This document shows positions 25,008 through 31,916 of a stretch of 42,511 nucleotides of DNA, piece after piece. Made by a program: the position numbers and the translations under genes. The DNA comes from COE1 sp963596435. Its GTDB lineage: Bacteria > Bacillota > Clostridia > Lachnospirales > Lachnospiraceae. The notes below the pieces were generated by a model that saw only the letters and a list, made by a program, of their open reading frames with translations, made no database searches and was not told the DNA's origin. The stretch covers positions 1-42,511 of the forward strand of contig CAVBMG010000019.1 in the NCBI GenBank assembly GCA_963596435.1, written 5' to 3'. Every line of letters begins with the position of its first letter. Position 1 is the first letter of the stretch.

Positions 25008-26843
25008 TTATTTTTCTGATTCTGAATCAGCATCTGCAAGGGTAGTATCCTCTGTCAGGACCTCTTCATTCTTCAGGTTCTCTACAACATTTTCAAAAAT
25101 GGACTGATCAGAATCTGTCCTCAATGTGAATTTATTGGTATTCTCAGCAAGTGTCTCAGACATGAGCACGATCTGTTCCACATCCTTCTTACACTCTGCT
25201 ACCAGGTTGCCAAGCTGCTGCATGGAAGCGGATGTCTCTTCCGTACTTGCCGCATTCTCCTGTGCTATGGCAGCCAGATTATCCACAGCTCCCATAACAG
25301 AATTCTTCAGATTATTCAGCTGCTCTACTTCATTGCGGATATTGTCTACAGCATCACCTACCATGCCAATCTCTTTATTCAGATTACCAAATACTCTCTT
25401 GGTCTGATTGAGTTCCGCACCCTGCTGGTCGATCATATCTGTAACCTTCTTCATGGTATCTACTGTTGTATTGGAATTGCGGATCAGCATCTCAATGATA
25501 CCTGTAATCTGGCTTGCAGACTCTCGTGACTGCTCTGCCAGCTTCCTGATCTCATCTGCTACAACGGCAAAGCCCTTACCATGCTCACCGGCTCTTGCTG
25601 CCTCAATACTTGCATTTAATGATAACAGATTGGTCTGGTCTGCAATATCTGTGATCACATCTGCTGCTGACTGAATCTCCTGCGCTGACTGATTGGTTAC
25701 ATTGGTCTGTTCATATACAATATCAAATGCTTCCTTGGTTTCATCACTGATCTTGAGCAGTTCAACCAGCGTATTATCTACGTTGCGGTTATAATCACGC
25801 ATTTTGTTCGTGCTTCCTACCAGATTCTCTATATTACCTGTTGTACTTTCAATGGCATCGCCCATTCCCTGTACTTCACTGCTTACATTCTGTGTCTCCT
25901 GAGCCTGCTGGGTAGAGCCTTTTGCCATCTCTTCTACAGCAGTATCTACATTAGTGATATACTCACTCATGCTTATAAAGGACTCTTCAAAACGTGTAGA
26001 AATCTTATCCAGATTTTCAGAAGTACGGAAGATGCTGGTAATCACATCAGCCATGTTCTGTATCAGAGCATGCACACTTCTGGCAATGTCACCAATTTCA
26101 TCAGAACGAGATATAAGCTTATTGCCTACCTCTGTATTCAGGCTTCCCTGTGCAACAGAATCAAGGTTCGTGATAACCTTACGGATTGCCTGCAGCAACA
26201 AAATGACAAACGCAATTGTTACGCCTACACCCAATATCATAATAACACACAGGAAAAGGATATTTCTGGTCAGGTTGGAACGATATACGCTGTTTACCAG
26301 ACTCGCATCCAGTCCAACGAAGGTCATGCCTATGATTTCATCTGAATTATGCTGGTACAGGGGAGCATAAGAGCCATAATATGTCACGCCTCCCAGTTTG
26401 ATATTATCAGAATAATATTCCTGACCCTGATTCAAAACGGTCTCAACTACCTCAGGCATTGCCTGCTCTCCCACCATACGGTTGCCAGCCTCATCAATAA
26501 GGCTTGTCGCAACACGGGTATCACCATAAAATACACTGACCTGAAGATCTACCTCTTTGCTGAAATTGTCAAAAAAATCTACATTATCACTGACGTTCTT
26601 CTTGCCCTTGTAGAACTTACCGTTCGTGTACATAAAAGTTCCATTTGACAGATTATTTACCGATACGTTGAAAGCATACTGTGCAAGATTCAGTTCATGC
26701 TTTACCATTTTATCCGATACATCCATACAAACAGAACGGATTGCGATGATTGCTACTGCACACAAAATCAGCATTGGTATTGTAATGACCAGCAGCAGCT
26801 TCATCATCAGCCGCAATCCACCTTTTTTCCTATTCTCTTCCAT
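25008..26843 (-). CDS. methyl-accepting chemotaxis protein with periplasmic-type sensor
   Basis: 611 aa. A membrane segment near residues 12-36, an extracytoplasmic sensory region of about 160 aa (single-Cache-like by length and by FYGDTRVATSLIDEAGNRMVG), a second membrane segment (about 195-217), a HAMP linker and a long signalling coiled coil. The hairpin tip is DQTNLLSLNASIEAARAGEH, the conserved site that binds CheA/CheW. The C-terminus is acidic. No che or fla genes are in the window, so it is an orphan receptor. Its ligand is unknown. Confidence 0.95.
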   Translation of the reverse strand: MEENRKKGGLRLMMKLLLVITIPMLILCAVAIIAIRSVCMDVSDKMVKHELNLAQYAFNVSVNNLSNGTFMYTNGKFYKGKKNVSDNVDFFDNFSKEVDLQVSVFYGDTRVATSLIDEAGNRMVGEQAMPEVVETVLNQGQEYYSDNIKLGGVTYYGSYAPLYQHNSDEIIGMTFVGLDASLVNSVYRSNLTRNILFLCVIMILGVGVTIAFVILLLQAIRKVITNLDSVAQGSLNTEVGNKLISRSDEIGDIARSVHALIQNMADVITSIFRTSENLDKISTRFEESFISMSEYITNVDTAVEEMAKGSTQQAQETQNVSSEVQGMGDAIESTTGNIENLVGSTNKMRDYNRNVDNTLVELLKISDETKEAFDIVYEQTNVTNQSAQEIQSAADVITDIADQTNLLSLNASIEAARAGEHGKGFAVVADEIRKLAEQSRESASQITGIIEMLIRNSNTTVDTMKKVTDMIDQQGAELNQTKRVFGNLNKEIGMVGDAVDNIRNEVEQLNNLKNSVMGAVDNLAAIAQENAASTEETSASMQQLGNLVAECKKDVEQIVLMSETLAENTNKFTLRTDSDQSIFENVVENLKNEEVLTEDTTLADADSESEK

Positions 26844-26910
26844 ACTTATAAGCCCGCCTTTCCATACAAATAGTCTACTCTCCTGCTATTTATATCCCCT
26901 TTAGTATTAA

Positions 26911-26964
26911 AATGTACTCTCTGAATCTTCTTGAAACGAAGCATTAACATTCTGAGAGTACATT
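26911..26964. repeat. inverted repeat in the mcp leader
   Basis: AATGTACTCTC and GAGAGTACATT form the outer stem; the inner CTTC/GAAG makes a second stem. Total span 54 bp, between the predicted mcp promoter and its start codon. Confidence 0.7.
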
Positions 26965-27024
26965 AAAGAAAAAGGACGTAGTCTTATCTCGTGACCCGCC
27001 CTTTGTCTCCGTTGACTTACAAAT

Positions 27025-27053
27025 ATGTTATCATATTTTTGGAAACATTACAA
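27025..27053 (-). promoter_or_regulatory. probable mcp promoter
   Basis: On the minus strand, TTGTAA, 17 nt, TAACAT. It resembles sigma-A sites rather than the flagellar sigma-28 pattern. Confidence 0.45.
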
Positions 27054-27112
27054 TAAATTATCGCAATTTATACAAATTTATACTCTAAAAAACAGTTATT
27101 TTATGTCAATTA

Positions 27113-28045
27113 TTACTCTGTGAATAAAGGTGTAGAGTAATATCTGTCACCACTGTCAGGTAATAATGCTATAATTGTCTTACCTTCAAATTCTGGACGC
27201 TGTGCCAGCTGTAATGCTGCATACAATGCTGCACCGGAAGAAATACCAGTCAGGATACCTTCCTTCTTGGTCAGTTCCTTGGAAGTTGCAAATGCATCAT
27301 CATTCTCTACAGCAATGATTTCATCATATACTGCAGTATCCAATACCTTAGGTACAAATCCTGCACCGATACCCTGAATCTTGTGTGCACCAGCCTTGCC
27401 CTGGGATAATACCGGTGAAGAAGCAGGCTCTACTGCAACGACCTTCACATCAGGATTCTGCTCTTTAAGGTATTTACCTGTACCGGTTACTGTTCCGCCT
27501 GTACCAACACCTGCTACAAAAGCATCTACCTTACCATCTGTATCTCTCCAGATTTCAGGTCCTGTTGTCTCATAATGTATCTTAGGGTTAGCAGGATTAT
27601 CGAACTGTCCTGGAATGAAAGAACCTTCAATCTCCTTAGCCAGCTCTTCTGCCTTGGCAATCGCACCCTTCATACCCTTGCTGCCTTCTGTTAAGACAAT
27701 CTCTGCACCATATGCTTTCAAAATATTACGTCTTTCAATACTCATGGTCTCAGGCATGGTAAGGATTGCACGATATCCCTTTGCAGCTGCGATTGCTGCA
27801 AGACCGATACCTGTATTACCGGAGGTAGGCTCAATGATTACAGAACCTTCCTTTAAGATGCCCTTCTTTTCTGCATCTTCGATCATTGCCTGTGCAATTC
27901 TGTCCTTTACGCTTCCTGCCGGATTACGATACTCCAGTTTTACAAGAACCTTTGCTTTCAGGTTATAAGCCTTCTCCACATTTGCAATTTCTACTAAAGG
28001 TGTATTTCCAATTAAATCCAAAAATCCACGATAAATATTTGCCAT
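27113..28045 (-). CDS. cysK: cysteine synthase A (O-acetylserine sulfhydrylase)
   Basis: 310 aa PLP enzyme that makes L-cysteine from O-acetyl-L-serine and sulfide. The PLP lysine is K47 in NPAGSVKDRI. The phosphate/substrate loop is TSGNTGIG (74-81). The C-terminus ends in the usual barrel (LPDSGDRYYSTPLF). It is 32 bp downstream of metY on the same strand, with a GAAAGG ribosome binding site, so metY-cysK form one unit. The polycysteine ORF and promoter at 29455-29584 are the likely control region for both. Confidence 0.97.
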   Translation of the reverse strand: MANIYRGFLDLIGNTPLVEIANVEKAYNLKAKVLVKLEYRNPAGSVKDRIAQAMIEDAEKKGILKEGSVIIEPTSGNTGIGLAAIAAAKGYRAILTMPETMSIERRNILKAYGAEIVLTEGSKGMKGAIAKAEELAKEIEGSFIPGQFDNPANPKIHYETTGPEIWRDTDGKVDAFVAGVGTGGTVTGTGKYLKEQNPDVKVVAVEPASSPVLSQGKAGAHKIQGIGAGFVPKVLDTAVYDEIIAVENDDAFATSKELTKKEGILTGISSGAALYAALQLAQRPEFEGKTIIALLPDSGDRYYSTPLFTE

Positions 28046-28077
28046 TGTTCTGATTCCTTTCTGTTCTACGCTCTCTG

Positions 28078-29388
28078 TTATTCTGAAATAGCCTTAAATG
28101 CTTCGTCCAGATCTTCGATAATATCATCAATATGCTCTGTACCAATAGATAAACGAATGGTATTCGGCTTAATACCCTGATCTGCTTTCTCCTCGTCATT
28201 TAACTCCGCATGTGTTGTAGATGCAGGATGAATGACCAGTGATTTTACATCTGCTACATTGGCAAGCAGGGAGAATAACTCCAGATTGTCAATGAATTTC
28301 TTAGCTGTTTTATCATCGCCCTTAATCTCAAAGGTGAAGATAGATCCACCACCGTTAGGGAAGTATTTCTTATATAATCTCTGCTGCTCAGAATCTGTAG
28401 ATACTGCAGGATGATTTACTTTCTCTACCAACGGATGCTTGGAGAGATAATCTACTACTTTCAGTGCATTCTCTACATGTCTCTCTACTCTAAGAGATAA
28501 TGTTTCCAGTCCCTGTAAGAAGATAAATGCATGGAACGGAGAAAGTGTTGCACCTGTATCACGAAGCAGGATTGCACGGATTCTTGTAATAAATGCTGCC
28601 GGACCTGCTGCATCTACGAAGCTGATACCATGATAGCTTGGGTTCGGCTCTGTGAACTGAGGGAATTTGCCGCTGGCTTTCCAGTCAAATTTACCTGCAT
28701 CTACGATGACACCACCGATTGTTGTTCCGTGTCCACCGATGAACTTGGTAGCAGAATGAATGACAACATCTGCGCCATACTCAATCGGACGAACCAGATA
28801 AGGAGTTGCAAATGTACTGTCTACCAAAAGAGGAATGCCATGTGCATGAGCAATCTTGGCAATTGCTTCGATATCTGTTACTTCTGAATTTGGATTACCC
28901 AGTGTCTCAATATAGAGAGCCTTGGTGTTATCCTGAATTGCTTTCTCAAAATTCGTAACATCCAGAGGATCTACGAAAGTAGTAGTTACACCGAAATCTA
29001 CTAACGTATGCGCCAATAAATTGTATGTACCACCGTATATATTCTTGGCTGCTACAATGTGACCGCCATTCTGTGCAAGATTCTCGATCGCATAAGTAAC
29101 TGCTGCTGCACCTGAACCAACTGCCAGTGCTGCAACACCGCCTTCCAGTGCTGCGATTCTGCGTTCAAATACATCTTCTGTAGGATTGGTCAGTCTGCCG
29201 TAGATATTACCTGCATCCTGTAATGCAAATCTTGCTGCTGCATGCTCTGAATTTCTAAATACAAAAGATGATGTCTGATAAATAGGTACTGCTCTTGCAT
29301 CTGTAACCGGATCTGGAGCTTCCTGACCTACATGTAACTGTAATGTTTCAAATTTTAAATCTCTATCTGCATAATTCTTCTTACTCAT
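28078..29388 (-). CDS. metY: O-acetylhomoserine sulfhydrylase (Cys/Met metabolism PLP enzyme)
   Basis: 436 aa counted from the MSKKNYADRD start at 29388, 13 bases after AAAGG; upstream in-frame ATGs at 29397-29400 lie too close to that site. It is a gamma-family PLP enzyme with the internal aldimine lysine K215 in VIHSATKFIGGHGTTIGG and the tyrosine-rich phosphate site (NIYGRLTNPT). It converts O-acetylhomoserine and sulfide to homocysteine, or methanethiol to methionine. Cystathionine gamma-synthase-like function is a less likely alternative given length and motif. Confidence 0.93.
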   Translation of the reverse strand: MSKKNYADRDLKFETLQLHVGQEAPDPVTDARAVPIYQTSSFVFRNSEHAAARFALQDAGNIYGRLTNPTEDVFERRIAALEGGVAALAVGSGAAAVTYAIENLAQNGGHIVAAKNIYGGTYNLLAHTLVDFGVTTTFVDPLDVTNFEKAIQDNTKALYIETLGNPNSEVTDIEAIAKIAHAHGIPLLVDSTFATPYLVRPIEYGADVVIHSATKFIGGHGTTIGGVIVDAGKFDWKASGKFPQFTEPNPSYHGISFVDAAGPAAFITRIRAILLRDTGATLSPFHAFIFLQGLETLSLRVERHVENALKVVDYLSKHPLVEKVNHPAVSTDSEQQRLYKKYFPNGGGSIFTFEIKGDDKTAKKFIDNLELFSLLANVADVKSLVIHPASTTHAELNDEEKADQGIKPNTIRLSIGTEHIDDIIEDLDEAFKAISE

Positions 29389-29454
29389 AATAATCATCAT
29401 ACCTTTCTTTTCTCTATAGGTTTCTATGTATCTCTTGCTGTATTTCTAACCGGA

Positions 29455-29505
29455 TCAACAACAGCAACACATTCGTCCTTTTGTCCATTCTTTCATTTCG
29501 CTCAT
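29455..29505 (-). CDS. polycysteine leader peptide upstream of metY-cysK
   Basis: A 16-codon ORF reading MSEMKEWTKGRMCCCC, ending in the codons TGT TGC TGT TGT TGA. An excellent GGAGG site lies before its ATG, and a consensus promoter lies about 50 bp upstream. It stops 66 nt before the metY start. Four adjacent Cys codons before cysteine-making genes suggest that ribosomes stall there when Cys-tRNA is low. Similar polycysteine uORFs act as cysteine-responsive attenuators in mycobacteria. I see no strong terminator in the 66-nt gap, so the mechanism, if any, may work on translation or coupling. It is too short for homology tests. Confidence 0.8.
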   Translation of the reverse strand: MSEMKEWTKGRMCCCC

Positions 29506-29555
29506 ATGTTGCCCTCCTTTTCCTATCTGTTTTGTATGATTTAAGCCATGTTTGA

Positions 29556-29584
29556 ATCATACTATCTATTTCCTACTTTGTCAA
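29556..29584 (-). promoter_or_regulatory. consensus promoter of the leader ORF-metY-cysK unit, with candidate Rrf2 site
   Basis: On the minus strand, TTGACA, 17 nt, TATGAT, a near-perfect sigma-A promoter. The -35 lies inside CCTATTGACAAAGTAGGAA, which nearly matches CCTATTGAAAAGATAGGAA upstream of the Rrf2 gene, so repressor binding here would block the promoter. Confidence 0.82.
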
Positions 29585-29608
29585 TAGGTTTTTATGTATT
29601 TATTCAAA

Positions 29609-29637
29609 AAATATGCAGCGTCACCCGCTGCATATTT
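29609..29637. terminator. terminator of the Rrf2-nifS-nifU unit
   Basis: A 12-bp perfect stem AAATATGCAGCG/CGCTGCATATTT with a 5-nt loop and a T run on the minus strand, just after nifU. It separates this unit from the metY promoter. Confidence 0.92.
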
Positions 29638-29645
29638 TCTAATAC

Positions 29646-30083
29646 CTAATACTCTTCGTCCTGAATTTTCTCTTCTATATCATTGACCGGTTTCTCCAGT
29701 CCATCGATCTTGATGTTGTTTTTCTCTGCATAATCCCATAATGCTGCATGAATTGCTTCTTCTGCCAGTAAAGAGCAGTGAACCTTTACAGGGGGAAGTC
29801 CATCCAGAGCTTCCATAACTGCCTTATTGGTTACTTCCAGAGCCTGCTGGATTGTCTTTCCCTTAACCAGCTCTGTTGCCATACTGCTGGTGGCTACTGC
29901 TGCACCACAGCCAAAGGTCTTGAACTTGGCTTCCTGAATGATACCGTTATCGTCAATATCAAGATACATACGCATGATATCCCCACACTTGGCATTACCT
30001 ACTGTTCCAACACCACTTGGGTTCTCTATCTCTCCAACATTACGGGGATTGTTAAAATGATCCATTACCTTTTCACTATACAT
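29646..30083 (-). CDS. NifU-like/IscU Fe-S cluster scaffold protein
   Basis: 145 aa from the ATG at 30083 (MYSEKVMDHFNNPRN, the usual start of this family); a GTG at 30095 is less likely. The three cluster-ligand cysteines are C33 (AKCGD with D35), C59 (TFGCGAA) and C103 (VHCSLLAEEA). It assembles [2Fe-2S] or [4Fe-4S] clusters from sulfur delivered by the cysteine desulfurase encoded just upstream. The C-terminal tail (about 20 residues) is acidic. The start is 32 bp after nifS. Confidence 0.95.
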   Translation of the reverse strand: MYSEKVMDHFNNPRNVGEIENPSGVGTVGNAKCGDIMRMYLDIDDNGIIQEAKFKTFGCGAAVATSSMATELVKGKTIQQALEVTNKAVMEALDGLPPVKVHCSLLAEEAIHAALWDYAEKNNIKIDGLEKPVNDIEEKIQDEEY

Positions 30084-30115
30084 ATCTATTTCCACGCCTT
30101 TCCGTTATTTATCTC

Positions 30116-31288
30116 TTATTTATTGTGTTTTACGAAATCTTCATATAATGGTGACATCTCACGAAGTCTTGCCACGATCTTCTTTAACTGGTCTACTGTG
30201 AAATCAATGTCTTCCAGTGTTGTCTCTTCAGAGAGAGTCAGTCTCAGGGAGCCGTGTGCGATCTCATGAGGCAGTCCGATAGCAAGTAATACATGAGACG
30301 GGTCCAGAGAACCTGATGTGCAGGCAGAACCTGATGACGCGCAGATACCCTGCTGGTCTAACAGAATCAAAAGGGATTCTCCTTCGATAAAACGGAAGCA
30401 GAAATTGGCATTTCCAGGTAATCTCCTGGTTCTGTCACCGTTAAGACGGCTGTATGGAATCTCTGCCAGTACACGCTCGATCAGATGGTCACGAAGCTTC
30501 GTCTCCTTCTCAATATTCTTCCCCATATCTCTGGCTGCTGCTGATGCTGCTGTTCCCAGTCCCACAATGCCGGGTGTATTGTGCGTACCTGCACGTCTGG
30601 AACGCTCCTGTGCACCACCGTGTACAAAAGAACCGATACGGATGCCCTTTCTAATATAGAGGAAACCGATTCCCTTAGGTGCATGCAGCTTATGACCGCT
30701 GGCACTGAGCATATCAATATGCATTTCATCTACATTAAGAGGAATGTGTCCATAAGCCTGTACTGCATCTGTATGGAAAGCAATGCCATGCTCTTTTGCA
30801 ATTGCACCAATCTCTTCCAATGGTTCTATGGTTCCGATTTCATTATTGGCTGCCATAATGGAGATCAGAATTGTATCCGGTCTGATGGCTGCTTTCAGTT
30901 CATCCAGGCTGATAAGACCATTCTCATCCACCTTTAAATAAGTTACTTCAAAGCCGTGCTTCTCCAGATATTGACAGACATGGAGTACTGCATGATGTTC
31001 AATTACAGATGTAATGATATGCTTGCCCTTGTTCTGGTTGGCTTCTGCATAAGCCTTGATTGCCCAGTTATCAGATTCACTGCCGCCTGCTGTAAAATAA
31101 ATCTCATTAGGCTGTGCACCAATCAGGGATGCAATCTGTTCTCTTGCTTCATCCACTGCCTTACGGCTCTTGGCTGCAAAGCTGTAAATTGCTGATGGAT
31201 TGGCATATTCTTCACAAAAATAAGGTTTTATTGCTTCAAATACTTCGTCTGTTACTTTCGTTGTTGCTGCATTATCAAGATATATCAT
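30116..31288 (-). CDS. nifS: cysteine desulfurase (NifS/IscS family)
   Basis: 390 aa from the ATG at 31288 (MIYLDNAATT), with AAGGAGG just upstream. It removes sulfur from L-cysteine as an enzyme persulfide. PLP lysine K200 is in SASGHKLHAPKG; the persulfide cysteine is C323 in SSGSACTSG. The active-site loop length matches the class I (NifS/IscS) enzymes. It lies between the Rrf2 regulator and nifU, and may share a transcript with both. Confidence 0.96.
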   Translation of the reverse strand: MIYLDNAATTKVTDEVFEAIKPYFCEEYANPSAIYSFAAKSRKAVDEAREQIASLIGAQPNEIYFTAGGSESDNWAIKAYAEANQNKGKHIITSVIEHHAVLHVCQYLEKHGFEVTYLKVDENGLISLDELKAAIRPDTILISIMAANNEIGTIEPLEEIGAIAKEHGIAFHTDAVQAYGHIPLNVDEMHIDMLSASGHKLHAPKGIGFLYIRKGIRIGSFVHGGAQERSRRAGTHNTPGIVGLGTAASAAARDMGKNIEKETKLRDHLIERVLAEIPYSRLNGDRTRRLPGNANFCFRFIEGESLLILLDQQGICASSGSACTSGSLDPSHVLLAIGLPHEIAHGSLRLTLSEETTLEDIDFTVDQLKKIVARLREMSPLYEDFVKHNK

Positions 31289-31345
31289 ATCCTGGTTCCT
31301 CCTTTTCATACTATTCCTATATGTTTAGTATATTTTATTTCCGAT

Positions 31346-31369
31346 AGAAAAGCGCACCATTCATGCGCC
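31346..31369 (-). other. short hairpin between the Rrf2 gene and nifS
   Basis: Stem GCGCA/TGCGC with a 7-nt loop followed by TTTTCT on the minus strand. It is a weak terminator or an attenuator that could set the regulator-to-enzyme ratio. No promoter with good boxes is obvious after it. Confidence 0.5.
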
Positions 31370-31390
31370 TTCCTGGCATGCGAACGCATA

Positions 31391-31825
31391 TTAAATAACA
31401 TAATCGTTAGCTGCCTTTTCCTGTTCAATGTCAAGTAAATCCTGTACCGTCATATTATCAATTACGTTGTTCACTGCTTCATAGATCTTACGGTATACTT
31501 CCACAGTAGCACATTTTCCGTTTCTTTCACAGGGAAGTGCATTATCTGATAGACAGTCCACCGGCGCCAGAGATCCTTCTGTCAGTCTCAGTATCATACC
31601 AACCGTGTACTGCTGCGGCTGTCTTACCAGCTGATAACCACCCTGTGCACCACGGGTACTTCTGACATAGCCCGCCTTATTCAGTACAGCTACAATCTGT
31701 TCCATATATTTCTCAGAGATATCCTGCCTGGCAGCAATATCTTTCAGTTTCACAGTCTCTCCCATATGACCCGCCAGATCCATCATAATACGCAATGCAT
31801 ATCTGCCCTTGGTCGATATTGTCAT
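31391..31825 (-). CDS. Rrf2 family transcriptional regulator (IscR/CymR-like)
   Basis: 144 aa from the ATG at 31825, fixed by AGGAGG. The winged helix-turn-helix begins MTISTKGRYALRIMMDLA and includes SEKYMEQIVAVLNKAGYVRS. Three cysteines, C91, C99 and C105, sit where IscR carries its Fe-S cluster ligands, with one more spacing residue pair between the first two. It heads the nifS-nifU unit, the gene order known for CymR and IscR homologues. Because metY-cysK is next, control of both Fe-S and sulfur genes is plausible. It could be CymR-like rather than cluster-binding. Confidence 0.92.
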   Translation of the reverse strand: MTISTKGRYALRIMMDLAGHMGETVKLKDIAARQDISEKYMEQIVAVLNKAGYVRSTRGAQGGYQLVRQPQQYTVGMILRLTEGSLAPVDCLSDNALPCERNGKCATVEVYRKIYEAVNNVIDNMTVQDLLDIEQEKAANDYVI

Positions 31826-31857
31826 ATTTATTTCCTCCTGTTTCAATCGCTATATCC

Positions 31858-31886
31858 TTTATAACACGATATGAAAGCAACGTCAA
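31858..31886 (-). promoter_or_regulatory. promoter of the Rrf2-nifS-nifU unit
   Basis: On the minus strand, TTGACG, 17 nt, TATAAA. The inverted repeat at 31892-31916 lies just upstream of the -35. Confidence 0.78.
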
Positions 31887-31891
31887 TAGTA

Positions 31892-31916
31892 AATTCCTAT
31901 CTTTTCAATAGGAATT
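31892..31916. promoter_or_regulatory. inverted repeat upstream of the Rrf2 promoter
   Basis: AATTCCTAT and ATAGGAATT, 9-bp perfect arms around 7 bases. It covers the stop codon of the ABC permease gene. It could be an Rrf2 autoregulatory operator, or a weak terminator for the upstream unit; the similarity to the metY promoter favours an operator role. Confidence 0.6.

Larger units (their letters stand above)
26844..27112. other. mcp leader region and cysK 3' flank
   Basis: No gene. It holds the mcp promoter, a long hairpin (26911-26964) and an AT-rich tail after cysK in which I see no clear terminator. Confidence 0.6.

Noticed and set aside
29389..29645. T-box or S-box riboswitch before metY-cysK
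   Set aside because: I find neither the T-box sequence with its terminator/antiterminator pair nor S-box helices; the polycysteine ORF explains the leader better.
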